Part shown: one piece after another, positions 19,606 to 29,201 of the stretch | How positions within the stretch are numbered: position 1 is the stretch's first letter | How the letters are laid out: each line of letters begins with the position of its first letter | Source of the DNA: Saccharomycopsis phalli | Taxonomy: Eukaryota > Ascomycota > Saccharomycetes > Ascoideales > Saccharomycopsidaceae | NCBI GenBank assembly: GCA_020342235.1 | Contig: CP073218.1 | Location: forward strand, 744,001-808,000 | Direction of reading: 5' to 3' | DNA: 64,000 nt | Notes under the pieces: model-generated | Database searches by the model: none | What the model saw: the letters and a program-made list of their open reading frames with translations, nothing else | Told to the model about the DNA's origin: nothing | Position numbers and translations under genes: made by a program

Positions 19606-20825
19606 TATGTAAATAATAAATGCATAAACAGGACAATTGTACGAAGCAACCAATGACAAATTGGTGGATCAAATGTATACGTGATCCATGTCTAAAAGTG
19701 CATCACAGGTTAAGCAAGAAGTATGACTGGTTAGAATTGAGGATGTAAATTAAAGCGTCAGATACGAGAGTATAAACTAAAGTTAATTTGAAGTAGAGCA
19801 CTTGGAAAATCATGTCATTAATTTGATGTAGAATACTTACACCTCACCAGGCAATATTTGCCAGTGTTTAAATTCCCCGAAATAAGCATTCACAACTTCT
19901 GTTGCCTTTAACAACACTCATTTCGGAAACTCATATTAATTGGACTTTTTGGAATAATTGAGCTCCATATACTTTTAGGAAAAATTAAAATGTATATACT
20001 TTCTAAAAGGGCTTGATTTACTTCGATCATACACAAAGCAAAAGAGTGTGTCAAACATTATTTCTAGTTTATTAACAACACTCAAGTCATGGGTGCAGTT
20101 GAAGAAATCACACCTAGTATTATGAGATACGAACAAACATCCAGACCCGCTCCAAATTTCTTCTCACGCACAATAGAAAAACCATCAACCAATCTAACCC
20201 ATCTTATAGGACTTTTCTTTTCGTCCAGATTGAAATACAGATTCTCTAGGACCAAGTTCCCATACAAACATGCTAATGACGTCAAAGCTTAAATACTCCC
20301 AGGTGTATTATAAAACAAAAATATCTTGTGAAAATACACTTCCAATACATATGCTTTCCTACACTTTGCCATATCATATGGCTTAAATTATTTGTCACCA
20401 CCATCACTTGTCCATGCATGCTGAAGCACTTCCCCAGAATTACGGCCTTTGGAAAATAACTGACGAAAGCAGATAAAATACTGACTTACAGAGAGAAACA
20501 GTCTAAATTATAGCCCCAATTGGTGAATCACCAAACTTTGACACGTTCTAATCGACATCCAGCCGAAGCTTGGTTGCATTTTGGAAACGTAGTCTCCTTG
20601 ATGTTTCAGATGAACTATCAAATGAGTATCTAAAAGCATACCCGAGCAAACACCAAAGGTATAACTTGTACCTGTTGTTTTTTAGACTTTATTTCTACGT
20701 TTCACCTTAACCGGAGGCACTGAAATCATTGAAATCACTGGCGCACAATCATGCAACTGCACTCATGGGTCATCCGATTATTTGAAAACTCACACTATTC
20801 GGCTACAAAAAACAGCAAAAATAAT
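19606..20825. other. Gene-poor region ATP20 - tRNA-Glu
   Basis: 1.2 kb, AT-rich. It holds one weak short ORF (20089-20292, listed separately). No other signal seen. Confidence 0.45.
20089..20292 (+). CDS. Possible short ORF, 67 codons
   Basis: ATG-initiated frame of 67 residues (MGAVEEITPSIMRYEQTSRP...) with a basic C-terminal half. No family recognised. The opposite strand is open over the same stretch, as expected for chance in an interval without stops, so this is weak. Confidence 0.2.
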   Translation: MGAVEEITPSIMRYEQTSRPAPNFFSRTIEKPSTNLTHLIGLFFSSRLKYRFSRTKFPYKHANDVKA

Positions 20826-20897
20826 CTCCGATACCGGGAGTCGAACCCGGGTCTGCTCGGTGAAAGCGAACCGTGCTAGCCGTTACACTATATCGGA
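20826..20897 (-). tRNA. tRNA-Glu (UUC)
   Basis: 72-nt tRNA on the minus strand. Acceptor stem TCCGATA/TATCGGA with discriminator G, D-arm with AGTGTAACGGCTAGCAC, anticodon loop CTTTCAC (anticodon TTC) on a stem GTTCG/CGAGC with one G-T pair, T-arm GGGTTCGACTCCC. No intron. A run of five T lies just after the 3' end (plus-strand 20817-20821). Unlike tRNA-Phe here, no LTR is visible at its 5' side. Confidence 0.97.
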
Positions 20898-21459
20898 CCT
20901 TAAAAAATTTTTCGGGAATTTGTGGTTTTAATATCATAATGATAAACGGCAAAAGAACAGCTTTATGAATTTCATATTAAAATAATACCCTGGTGGCCAT
21001 TTATATAGGAAATTTCTTTAATTTATGCAGACCGTGCTAATCCCACGAAGTCAATGGCTTCTATTGCAGTTAGTCGACCCAAACCAGCTTGTCTACCACA
21101 ATAGCACTGTATTACATCTACAGATGTGCATGGCAACTATAATAAAAGAGATGTTTTAACTTCCTTTGACAAATTATTGCTTTATAACTCTGTTTGTTTC
21201 CTTGATGTCATTAATCCTATCAGGTACACTCCCGTTTTACCAAAAGTAATCCCTTTTCAAGTATAGCCAAGCGATATTTTGGCCGTTTCACCAGCCCGTA
21301 TCTTAGTTACTATATTACAGCAAAAAGTTAATACATATTCTTCTATAATACGTTTATTACAGTATTTAGCTTCTGAATCAGTTACATTGGCCATACCAGC
21401 TTCATGTCTTGCCAGATACAATTGATAAAACCCAGATCCGTGAAGATACAAAGTTAATA
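20898..21459. other. Intergenic, tRNA-Glu to ROK1
   Basis: Upstream flank of tRNA-Glu and 3' flank of ROK1. Contains dispersed element copy B (21211-21318). No gene called. Confidence 0.5.
21211..21318 (+). repeat. Dispersed intergenic element, copy B
   Basis: TACACTCCCGTTTTACCAAA, CAAGTATAGCCAAGCGATATTTTGGCC and CCCGTATCTTAGTTACTATA align in order with copies A and D. The middle is shorter than in copies A and C. Plus orientation, 140 bp from the ROK1 stop. Confidence 0.6.
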
Positions 21460-23115
21460 CTAATCCTTATTTATCCTTTGCTGTTTCGCCCGCTTCTTGG
21501 AGTCTCTAATCATCTGCAGCCTCATCTTCTTCTTGTGGACCACAACCGAAGGAACTGTACTGATTTTCTTCCGGTGGATTTCATTCTTCTTTTCATTCTT
21601 CTCCTTTCTGGTCACCTTCCCCAAGCTCTCCATCCACCCCTCGATCTTTCCAGTTTGTTTCACCACATTTACAATCGACTTTAATGGCACAATATCCTCT
21701 TTGGTGTAAAAAGTTACGGCATTTCCTGTTTGCCCGTTCCGGCCCGTTCGGCCTATTCTATGAATGTAATTTGCAGGGGTATTTGGGACATCGTAATTGA
21801 TCACCATGTTGATGTGCTTAAAGTCTATACCACGGGCAAGCATATCGGTGCAAATCAAGACCCATACCTTGCCTGATTTAAACTTCTCAATGATCTCCGT
21901 TCTCTGCTTGGTTGTTTTCTCGCTGTGTATTACGTCGATGTTGATATTCTCATACAAAAGCTCATGGAATAGTGCCTTGGCCCGAATGATCGATTGGAGA
22001 AAGATGATAATTGGTGGCTTGAACTCACCCCGGCTGATCATGTTACGTATTTCAAGCAATTTACCTTCCTCATTACCACAAAACACCAACTTCTGCTCGA
22101 TATTCACGTTTGCAGCCTGCTTGTTACCCACAATGACTCGCAAATGATCCTCGTTCATAATCAGCTGGCACAACTGCTCGACATGCGACGGAATCGTGGC
22201 ACTAAACATGAGCTTGAGACTGCTCTTGTTTCTGTCCAAGATTTCATCCATCTGACCGAGAAACTCGCCCTCAAAAAGTCTGTCTGCCTCGTCGAAAACC
22301 ACCCGGTCATATGTCTCAACGAGTCCACTTTTGATGAGAAGCAACGGAGTGGTGATTAAGATATCGATTCGCTTTGTATACTTGCCGAGCTTGATGTTCT
22401 TGATCAACAGATTGCTGAACAATTTTACTGTGATGTTTAGTCCCTTGGCTAACTTGATGGCCTCGTTGAATATCTGCTGGGCCAATTCCTTTGTAGGCGC
22501 AAGAATAAGCGTGCCATACGACACTTCTTGCAATTTCTCTTCCTCGTCGCTCGTCTTTTTCTTTTTCTTTTTCATTTCCTTTTTCTTGTCCTCTTGGTCT
22601 TGATTCAACTTCTCAACAATGAGGGGAATCAAATACCCCAATGTCTTACCACTTCCTGTAGGAGAACATGCAATCAAATCACGACGCTTCAAGACGACAG
22701 ATATACATTCAGACTGGATTGGCGTAGGCTTTATGAACCCACAGTCGACCAAATTTGTCAAAAACTGCTCCTCGATGGAATATTGGCTGGACAAATTGTT
22801 GAATGACTTTATTGGAACCGGGACATCATGACCAGTGAATTTGATGTGGTTCTGTTTACGGAAATTCTGAGCCTCGCTTTCTGTGAAGTTTTCCTCATCA
22901 AAATTGGAAACCACTGGTGCCTCTTCCTCCTGAGGCACGACTTGTTGCTTTTCTACCACTGGTTCTGGCTTGGTACCAAAGAAGTCCAACTCCTTGGATA
23001 TTTCCAAATCCAATTTTTCGTCAACCTCATTGGTTTCCTTGGTGATGTTTAGATACTTTTTGTTTTTGCTTTTATCGATTTTTGCTCCTCTGGAAAGAAC
23101 CCGAAAGATATCCAT
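21460..23115 (-). CDS. ROK1: DEAD-box RNA helicase Rok1
   Basis: 551-residue nucleolar ATP-dependent helicase for 18S rRNA processing and release of snR30/Rrp5 contacts. The start MDIFRVLSRGAKI matches the Rok1 N-terminus. Helicase motifs in order: the Q motif FIKPTPIQ, Walker A SPTGSGKT, PTKELAQQ, DEAD within VVFDEADRLF, SAT (MFSATIP), then IIIFLQSI, ARGIDF and HRIGRTGRNG. The C-terminal tail is Lys-rich. Codon 318 is CTG in QLCQ-CTG-IMNED, a position I recall as Ser in S. cerevisiae (AQSIM); read as Ser it restores conservation. AAAAATTTTT (23124-23133) and GATGAGC (23139-23145), an RRPE plus PAC-like pair, lie just upstream. Confidence 0.96.
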   Translation of the reverse strand: MDIFRVLSRGAKIDKSKNKKYLNITKETNEVDEKLDLEISKELDFFGTKPEPVVEKQQVVPQEEEAPVVSNFDEENFTESEAQNFRKQNHIKFTGHDVPVPIKSFNNLSSQYSIEEQFLTNLVDCGFIKPTPIQSECISVVLKRRDLIACSPTGSGKTLGYLIPLIVEKLNQDQEDKKKEMKKKKKKTSDEEEKLQEVSYGTLILAPTKELAQQIFNEAIKLAKGLNITVKLFSNLLIKNIKLGKYTKRIDILITTPLLLIKSGLVETYDRVVFDEADRLFEGEFLGQMDEILDRNKSSLKLMFSATIPSHVEQLCQLIMNEDHLRVIVGNKQAANVNIEQKLVFCGNEEGKLLEIRNMISRGEFKPPIIIFLQSIIRAKALFHELLYENINIDVIHSEKTTKQRTEIIEKFKSGKVWVLICTDMLARGIDFKHINMVINYDVPNTPANYIHRIGRTGRNGQTGNAVTFYTKEDIVPLKSIVNVVKQTGKIEGWMESLGKVTRKEKNEKKNEIHRKKISTVPSVVVHKKKMRLQMIRDSKKRAKQQRINKD

Positions 23116-23123
23116 TGCGTGGT

Positions 23124-23145
23124 AAAAATTTTTCTGCAGATGAGC
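23124..23145 (-). promoter_or_regulatory. RRPE and PAC-like boxes, ROK1 promoter
   Basis: AAAAATTTTT and GATGAGC, spaced five bases apart, 8-30 bp before the ROK1 ATG. The pair is typical of ribosome biogenesis genes in yeasts. The closeness to the ATG is unusual. Confidence 0.5.
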
Positions 23146-23666
23146 ATCTATTTTTCAACATTACAGTGGGATGAGTGGATGGAATTGACTATGTAAGAAT
23201 GGGATGTGGGATGATATGGGATGATAATATAATAAGATAGGAGATAGTGAGATGGCAAGATAATAAGATAATCAACCAATCTAGAATTGAAGATGGAACT
23301 ATACAAGCATTGCAACTCACAACCGCTCTTCTATAATTATTTATTCATGCTCCATAGCCACACCAGACGAGAAAAATTGATATTTCACTGCTTAAACCAT
23401 GAGCGGCACCGCTATTTCGTGCAAAAGAAAACTTTTGAATAAAAAGCCTCAATCCTGAGTGGTTTGTAAGAATGCTTCTAGAAGAACCAATTGGTTTCAC
23501 GACTCGACAGCCATTTACAAGGGGCCATGGACAACAAAACTATGCTACAATTACGATATACAGCCTAGGAAGAGTAATTAAAGTGAGTACCTCTGCAAAC
23601 AAATACCATCACACCAACTGGATAATACAAAATGGTGAGACTACACTCCTCGGGGGCATATCATTT

Positions 23667-23673
23667 CCGGGTA
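23667..23673 (+). promoter_or_regulatory. Reb1-type site upstream of SEC72
   Basis: CGGGTAA 43 bp before the SEC72 ATG. Same motif and similar distance as at RTG1 and MCM4. Confidence 0.4.
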
Positions 23674-23716
23674 ACTCGAGAGTATATTCGACAGAGTGTC
23701 GAAGCGGATTGTGAAA

Positions 23717-24322
23717 ATGACCACCTTACTTTCGTACAACAAGACGAAAAAAAGCGTTACGTTAGCGGAAGATGTAGTGATTCCAGAAGGATACACACGT
23801 GAAGATTTACAGGAGCAGGTTTCCCAATTGAACGATCTCAGCCAGGAGTTGATCTCATTGGATGCGGACGTTCCCCAATCGCCCGAACCAACCAAGAAGA
23901 TTAGCCAGATGATCAAGACTTCGCACGAGAATGGAATCAAGTCGCTCAAGGCGGGGAAGTTTGACGAGGCGATTAAGCATTTCACTGTTGGCATCAACGT
24001 TGGGCTCAAGAGAAATAAGTGGGAAGCGTTCCAGTTGACGTTGTTTGAGATCCACTTGTGTCTCATGAACCGGGCGGACGCGTACTTGTTGTCAGGAAAG
24101 TTCCCTGAGGCGTACCAGGATGCGAATCTCTTGATCCAGACCATGAATGTGAATCCCGAGAACTTTTACCGAAGAGCGGTGGCGCTGATGGAGATGGGTT
24201 TGTTGAGTGACAGCAAGGCCGACTTGGAGCGGGGATTGGCGTTTCAGCCGGCTAATGTCAAATTGAAGCAGCAGTTGGCGGATGTTGTTGCGCGGATTGA
24301 CCGGGAGAATGGGGATATTTAG
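23717..24322 (+). CDS. SEC72: Sec72, Sec63-complex subunit
   Basis: 201-residue cytosolic subunit of the Sec62/Sec63 post-translational translocon at the ER membrane, which helps recognise some signal sequences and docks Ssb/Ssa Hsp70. A beta-like N-terminal part (MTTLLSYNKTKKSVTLAEDVV) is followed by a three-repeat TPR domain (about 70-190). The pattern GIKSLKAGKFDEAIKHFTVGI, then KWEAFQLTLFEIHLCLMNRADAYLLSGKFPEAYQD, matches the family. Length fits (193 in S. cerevisiae). The frame extends seven codons upstream without ATG, so 23717 is the start. A dispersed repeat and an 18-bp array follow it. Confidence 0.88.
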   Translation: MTTLLSYNKTKKSVTLAEDVVIPEGYTREDLQEQVSQLNDLSQELISLDADVPQSPEPTKKISQMIKTSHENGIKSLKAGKFDEAIKHFTVGINVGLKRNKWEAFQLTLFEIHLCLMNRADAYLLSGKFPEAYQDANLLIQTMNVNPENFYRRAVALMEMGLLSDSKADLERGLAFQPANVKLKQQLADVVARIDRENGDI

Positions 24323-24414
24323 CATATTAATGAGATGTAGCTTGAGCATATTGGGTTGTAAAAGGAGGAGAGTTAGTTGTTGAATCCATTGTAGCTGGTT
24401 CAAACTTTTGGAAC

Positions 24415-24548
24415 AAGGGAATGGACTTGGCTAGGCTATTTGTACAAAGAGTGAGTCTCCTTTTTCAAGTATAAATAGTCGGACTTTGAATTGTCGAGCG
24501 AATATATTTAAACTATTTATCCACATGTATTTTAGTTAGTATATTGCA
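24415..24548 (+). repeat. Dispersed intergenic element, copy C
   Basis: Best-kept copy: GGGAATGGACTTGGCTAGGC, then TTCAAGTATAAATAGTCGGA, TTGTCGAGCGAATATATTTA and ATTTTAGTTAGTATATTGCA. The tandem array begins at its 3' end. Confidence 0.7.
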
Positions 24549-24678
24549 CGAGATGTAGCAGTATATCGAGATGTAGCAGTATATCGAGATGTAGCAGTAT
24601 ATCGAGATGTAGCAGTATATCGAGATGTAGCAGTATATCGAGATGTAGCAGTATATCGAGATGTAGCAGTATATCGAG
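24548..24678 (+). repeat. 18-bp array ATATCGAGATGTAGCAGT
   Basis: Seven nearly identical copies of ATATCGAGATGTAGCAGT. High uniformity suggests recent expansion. Confidence 0.93.
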
Positions 24679-24882
24679 ATTTAAGTCAGCATATTAAGAT
24701 ATAGCTCAGGCATATTTGAGATGTAGCTTGTGCATATTAAGATATAGCTAAATCATATTCGAGATACAACTTAATCATAAGATACAACTAACCATATCAA
24801 GATACAACTCAGCATAATATACAACTAACCATATCAAGATACAACTCAGCATAATATACAACTAACCATATCAAAATACAAC
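24679..24882 (+). repeat. Degenerate continuation, CATATCAAGATACAACT type
   Basis: Older relatives of the same array (AAGATATAGCT, GAGATACAACTTAAT), then three copies of CAAGATACAACTCAGCATAA with CTAACCATAT. It reaches the NDUFAF5 stop. Confidence 0.82.
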
Positions 24883-25860
24883 TCATAGCACATTCTTGAG
24901 GTCAACACTCTGAGAACCACGTTCCGCATGGGTAATGGAGTCGTCCTTCCAGCCTATAAAATAAAGAATCCGGAATGTCGCTGGATACGCCGTTCTGTCT
25001 CCGTCTTTAATCCCATAAAACTCCTTGTAAATTGCATTGGCCGCAAGCAAAGTGTCCTTGCTCAAGGGCTCTCGTTCCAAAAGGCAGTTGTTTTCGCCCA
25101 TGGTCTTCAAGTCGCACATGAGAGCCAAAATGTCAGGATAGTCGACAACCACCTCATCAATGTCAATGGTGATCATCTTGAATCCTGCTCGGCTCATGAG
25201 GTTACCGAGGTCCTGGACCGTGATGTAGGGCGAAATGTGGGGTGCGATTCCGCCCTTGCGTTCCATTTCCGCCAACTGGAGGCTCGAGCGGAGCTCAAAG
25301 AGGGTGTCCAGCGCAAACATCGAGCCAATGAGCACGGATTCCTGCTTGAGAAGCGAGTAGCAACGCGTGAGAAACCCCGGAAGGTCGTTGACCCAGTGCA
25401 CGTGGAGGTTGGTCAACACGCAGTTGTACGAATCGTGGAGCAACTGGGGGTCGCTGAGGGTCTCCTCGTCGGCGACGAGTTTGTGTACCTCGAGTTTCGC
25501 GTCGCTATACGTCGTGTGGCGCAACAAATCGCTGCTGCTGTCCACCATGGTGATCTCGCTGATCTTCAGCCGGACAGCATCAATATCGCGCTGGAGCTCC
25601 GGGTCGGGGCTCGGGGTGGTGAGCATCGTAGCCAAGTGCCCGTAGCTTGATCCCACGTCGAGAACCCGAGGGAATTTGCGGTTGATAAAGGCCAAGGTGT
25701 TGATGAGCTTTGACACCGAGTTGTTCTTCAAGTACTGGACATTGGCAAAGTCTGGTGATTTCGCGGCAATGTTCTTTTGCCGGCACTTCAATTTCTTGTC
25801 GAATATTTCCAATTTCGAGTACCTTCGCGCAAACTGATGGCGCCATGGGAGTCTTTGCAT
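24883..25860 (-). CDS. NDUFAF5-type complex I assembly methyltransferase family protein
   Basis: 325-residue mitochondrial protein of the NDUFAF5/BioC-like SAM-methyltransferase family. In animals NDUFAF5 hydroxylates an arginine of NDUFS7 during complex I assembly. Basic N-terminal presequence MQRLPWRHQFARRYSK, then EIFDKKLKCRQKN typical of the family. SAM-binding motif I VLDVGSSYGHLA, acidic MVDSS loop, CVLTNLHVHWVNDLPG and SVLIGSMFALDTLFELRSSL follow. The ATG at 25860 matches the presequence; a longer in-frame extension has no earlier ATG. The human and Yarrowia homologues support the assembly role. Presence fits a yeast with complex I. Confidence 0.88.
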   Translation of the reverse strand: MQRLPWRHQFARRYSKLEIFDKKLKCRQKNIAAKSPDFANVQYLKNNSVSKLINTLAFINRKFPRVLDVGSSYGHLATMLTTPSPDPELQRDIDAVRLKISEITMVDSSSDLLRHTTYSDAKLEVHKLVADEETLSDPQLLHDSYNCVLTNLHVHWVNDLPGFLTRCYSLLKQESVLIGSMFALDTLFELRSSLQLAEMERKGGIAPHISPYITVQDLGNLMSRAGFKMITIDIDEVVVDYPDILALMCDLKTMGENNCLLEREPLSKDTLLAANAIYKEFYGIKDGDRTAYPATFRILYFIGWKDDSITHAERGSQSVDLKNVL

Positions 25861-26065
25861 GGTAAATTTTGCACAGAAAATTGCTTCTGCAGTTGTGATT
25901 ACTGGGTTGCAAATTGTGCTGCACAAGATATTAAAGACGTTGATATATCGTGTGATTTATCGGGCTCTCTCTGCGGTTCATATTATTTGGTGTGTTTGAA
26001 ACTAAATCGCGATACTCTGGGAGCATTACCAATCAATTGTACCAGCCACTCACAACGTACCCCAA

Positions 26066-27769
26066 ATGTCGCTAGGAAGTTTACTTCAAATGTCTCCAAA
26101 GTCGTTGTCTAGAAGCAGGCCATTGCTATTAATTAGACCATTGCCTTTCCACTATCCAAAGTCATTGGCTTGTATCAGACCTCTCCACCTCAAGTCGGAA
26201 ATCGACTCGTCGTTGCTTGAGAACTCCCCCAACTCCTCCAACTCCCCACAAAACTCACCATCAGGATTCTCCGTCAATGACTCGCTTCTCGCAATAATCC
26301 ACTCCCTCGAAAAGTCCCCGCCAAAAACATCCCAGATCATCGACCTCCTCTCTAGAACGTCCCAAACAAACACCCCGGGATTCTACCGCACCCTCAACAA
26401 ATTGCACGAGCTAAACCTAATCAAGGACACCGTGGTCATCAAGATCATTGTCAAGTTGCTTCAGAATCTCACGTTGCATTTGGACTACAGCAGCTTCAAC
26501 CAGGAAATCTTCAACCGAGTCCAGGTCATTATGCAACAGGAAATGGCCAACATCGTCAATCCCAAATTAATACACTCAAACGAAGCTCAGGAGGACTTGT
26601 TGTACTGTTTCAAATTGATTGGCCGCATAGTTAAGGCCACCAGCAACCAGGATAGCGTATACACCAGCTTTATAAGCTTGTACGACAAATACATTGACCA
26701 AATATCCAAGATCGAGCCATTGGCACCGAAAAACACCTCTCAATTACCGGTCTCGGCCCAACTCAGTTTCTCCAGCAAGGTTTTCCAGTTCGATTACTGC
26801 ATCTTCGACTCAAACTACTTCATGGCACGGCAGTTGTTCCTTCTCTACGCTCCGGAAAACCCGCTAATTCTCAGGGAAATCAACTTTTACCGGCTTTTCA
26901 AGGACGCAATACACCACAGAGACTCCGCTTTTACAGTCACATTGGCCGGATACTCAAAACATCTCACCCAGTTTAGCATCGTCAAACTCTTCAATCTCAG
27001 CTTGAAGTTCAACTGCTCAGAATTGTCCACAAGCTTGGTTCTAAACAACCCTTGGCTCATTTACCGTCTAAATGAAAAAGCCTTGCATGTCCTTATACAA
27101 CTGGTTGACAACGAGCAGTTGGCAATCATGCTAGCATACCAATATCCACAGCACATCCACCGAATATTCACAAACTATTATTGCCAATCCATCAGAGACG
27201 ACCCGTTGGTTGATCAGGTGCAAGAGATAAAACTGCTAGACAGTAGCCTCGTGGTAAAGACACTCCTATTAAACTCTGCCAGCGACTCGCAAATCCAGTA
27301 CCTCTACAAACAAGACAAGTCGACCAAGCCGTATATTCTCACATATATATTCAAGACCTTTTCCCTTGGCCGGATCCTCAATGTGTTCAAACGTCTAGAT
27401 GCAACCAAGCAAGACTTTCTCAACGAAATATTTCTCCGAAAGATCAGCGCCATGCCACTCGCATCTGGTATATTTTTGATCATGTCCCTCAGGTTTGATA
27501 AGTTGCCTGGCGATTTTTACTACTATGCGGTAAAGAACTCGGCGTTGAATTGCAACAAGCAGCAGATTGACTACTTTTTTTCAAAGTATTTATCGAGGAA
27601 GAGCAAAAACATACACACGGGCGAATTCCGGGTCGAAAAGTTGATGGAAGAATACGAGGTGAAGTGGAATTATAAATTCGATCCTGCGGTGTTTTCTTCT
27701 AGGTACGCCAGAAAGTTTGGTACCATCGTTAGCAAGATTGAAAGAACTGAAATGGCGGGCGACAAATGA
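26066..27769 (+). CDS. Unrecognised, probably mitochondrial, helical-repeat protein
   Basis: 567 residues. The N-terminus (SPKSLSRSRPLLLIRPLPFHYPKSLACIRPL) is rich in Arg, Lys and Leu and almost free of acidic residues, like a presequence. A Ser/Asn/Pro linker (about 45-75) follows, then a long, mainly helical body without obvious catalytic motif or membrane span. The layout resembles fast-evolving yeast mitochondrial gene-expression factors (PPR-like translational activators). I do not recognise a specific family. It shares a 205-bp divergent promoter with the NDUFAF5 homologue. It is convergent with a similar-looking gene at 27877. Confidence 0.75.
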   Translation: MSLGSLLQMSPKSLSRSRPLLLIRPLPFHYPKSLACIRPLHLKSEIDSSLLENSPNSSNSPQNSPSGFSVNDSLLAIIHSLEKSPPKTSQIIDLLSRTSQTNTPGFYRTLNKLHELNLIKDTVVIKIIVKLLQNLTLHLDYSSFNQEIFNRVQVIMQQEMANIVNPKLIHSNEAQEDLLYCFKLIGRIVKATSNQDSVYTSFISLYDKYIDQISKIEPLAPKNTSQLPVSAQLSFSSKVFQFDYCIFDSNYFMARQLFLLYAPENPLILREINFYRLFKDAIHHRDSAFTVTLAGYSKHLTQFSIVKLFNLSLKFNCSELSTSLVLNNPWLIYRLNEKALHVLIQLVDNEQLAIMLAYQYPQHIHRIFTNYYCQSIRDDPLVDQVQEIKLLDSSLVVKTLLLNSASDSQIQYLYKQDKSTKPYILTYIFKTFSLGRILNVFKRLDATKQDFLNEIFLRKISAMPLASGIFLIMSLRFDKLPGDFYYYAVKNSALNCNKQQIDYFFSKYLSRKSKNIHTGEFRVEKLMEEYEVKWNYKFDPAVFSSRYARKFGTIVSKIERTEMAGDK

Positions 27770-27876
27770 GATCAAATGAACGTCAGTATTGATAACTGAT
27801 GATCAATTTGTTGGTATTATCCACACCTTGTTGATATTCTTCACAACTAGTCAGCATTATCCACAACTTTTCAGCA

Positions 27877-29070
27877 TTAACTCACCACCAACTTGTCAAG
27901 AATTATTTTCATGCGATGCTGACATTGTCGGTTGAATCCATACCTATCGTTCCGAATAGAATAATTCACGTCAATCAACTGCTTGTTTTGCAGGTTTCCA
28001 ACATGGACATCGCGCAATTCAAACGGGATCTTCTCTTGCTGACTGGTATAGTATCTGAAATATTCTCCAATAACAGAGTCAATATTCGGATAATCGCGAT
28101 GCTTGCTCACTTGTTTCACCAACCGTACAAAATCATGCTCAGCAAACTTTTCCCTGTTTTCTCGGAGAAACCTGAATATCTCAATCGAGGAAAATAGCCC
28201 AAATTGGAACTTCACTGTGGTCGCAATCACCAACAAACTGATTACTTCCAGGGTCAAATATATCCCGTGATCTAACATACGCAACACGTTTTTCGTAAAC
28301 TGGTTTAAATTAATCCGCTTCAATGGCATGGTCAACTGGTATTTTAGAAGTGACACCAACAACAAATGTTTGGTAGCTTTGTTTTCCACCTTGTACAGCG
28401 AAACATGAACCAAGTAGTCTTGGATGCTTGCAAATTCCGCGAGCTCTTCATTGTATATATCCAGTACAAACGCCAAATCATCTGGCTGGAATTCTAGCTG
28501 GTATGTAGAAATGAGCTGGTCGATATTCTGCCACAATGCCTGACTGACATCCATTTGGTCTTCCAGGCAGCTTTTTCCGGCCACTTGCTCCGATTTCCAC
28601 CGACTTCTTTGGACAGCATCTGCCTGAACCAAGTAGCCACAACTCTGTTGCAAAGAAATATTGGCCGTTTGAATAATTTCCTCGAGGGTTTCCAAATCGC
28701 CGTTTTCAGCAGCACTTGTCATCATCTCGCGTGTGATCTTGTGGTTTGGAACAACAAGTCCAAGGTTATCATTGATTACCGAATTGTTGTGATATTCATT
28801 GGCATATATCGATTTCAGGACGCCAAAATTCGAAAACCGGATGCTGTCGTGGAATATATTCCTCACGGCCAAACCGCTTCCGCCGAGTTTGTGCTGGTAA
28901 ATCAACTTTACCAACTCATTTGAACATTTATGGTCATTATACCGCGTAGCTAAACTGGCCAAGCGAAATAGCTCGAGGTCTTTTATATTGCTCTTCGGTA
29001 GTAATCTCCGGAATATATGTACAGCGTTGAAGTAGTTATTCGTCTCTAGCGCTATTTTATATCGTTTCAT
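27877..29070 (-). CDS. Unrecognised helical-repeat protein, probably mitochondrial
   Basis: 397 residues starting MKRYKIALETNNYFNAVHIF, a PPR/TPR-like helix pair at the very start. Helical throughout, basic overall, no catalytic motif or membrane span. It could be a mitochondrial RNA or translation factor like its convergent neighbour, from which it is 107 bp away. The ATG at 29070 is the first in frame. The tRNA-Phe gene starts its 3' end 75 bp upstream on the same strand, so the promoter must overlap or straddle the tRNA gene, and the retroelement stack has separated it from its former upstream DNA. Confidence 0.72.
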   Translation of the reverse strand: MKRYKIALETNNYFNAVHIFRRLLPKSNIKDLELFRLASLATRYNDHKCSNELVKLIYQHKLGGSGLAVRNIFHDSIRFSNFGVLKSIYANEYHNNSVINDNLGLVVPNHKITREMMTSAAENGDLETLEEIIQTANISLQQSCGYLVQADAVQRSRWKSEQVAGKSCLEDQMDVSQALWQNIDQLISTYQLEFQPDDLAFVLDIYNEELAEFASIQDYLVHVSLYKVENKATKHLLLVSLLKYQLTMPLKRINLNQFTKNVLRMLDHGIYLTLEVISLLVIATTVKFQFGLFSSIEIFRFLRENREKFAEHDFVRLVKQVSKHRDYPNIDSVIGEYFRYYTSQQEKIPFELRDVHVGNLQNKQLIDVNYSIRNDRYGFNRQCQHRMKIILDKLVVS

Positions 29071-29144
29071 TATTAAATACCATGTTAAAATTGGCGTTGT
29101 ATCTTGCAAAACTGGTGCCGGCAAATGAAAATGGCAAAAAAATG

Positions 29145-29168
29145 TGCGAGCTCTGTGTATCGATCACA

Positions 29169-29201
<33 letters not shown>

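Larger units (their letters stand above)
23116..23716. other. Divergent promoter region, ROK1 / SEC72
   Basis: 601 bp. It carries the RRPE- and PAC-like pair next to ROK1 and CGGGTAA (23667-23673) 43 bp before SEC72. A short GATAATAAGATAAT-like repeat is near 23215-23275. No gene seen. Confidence 0.5.
24323..24882. other. Convergent intergenic region SEC72 / NDUFAF5
   Basis: 560 bp between convergent genes, almost wholly repetitive: dispersed element copy C and two tandem arrays. Confidence 0.7.
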
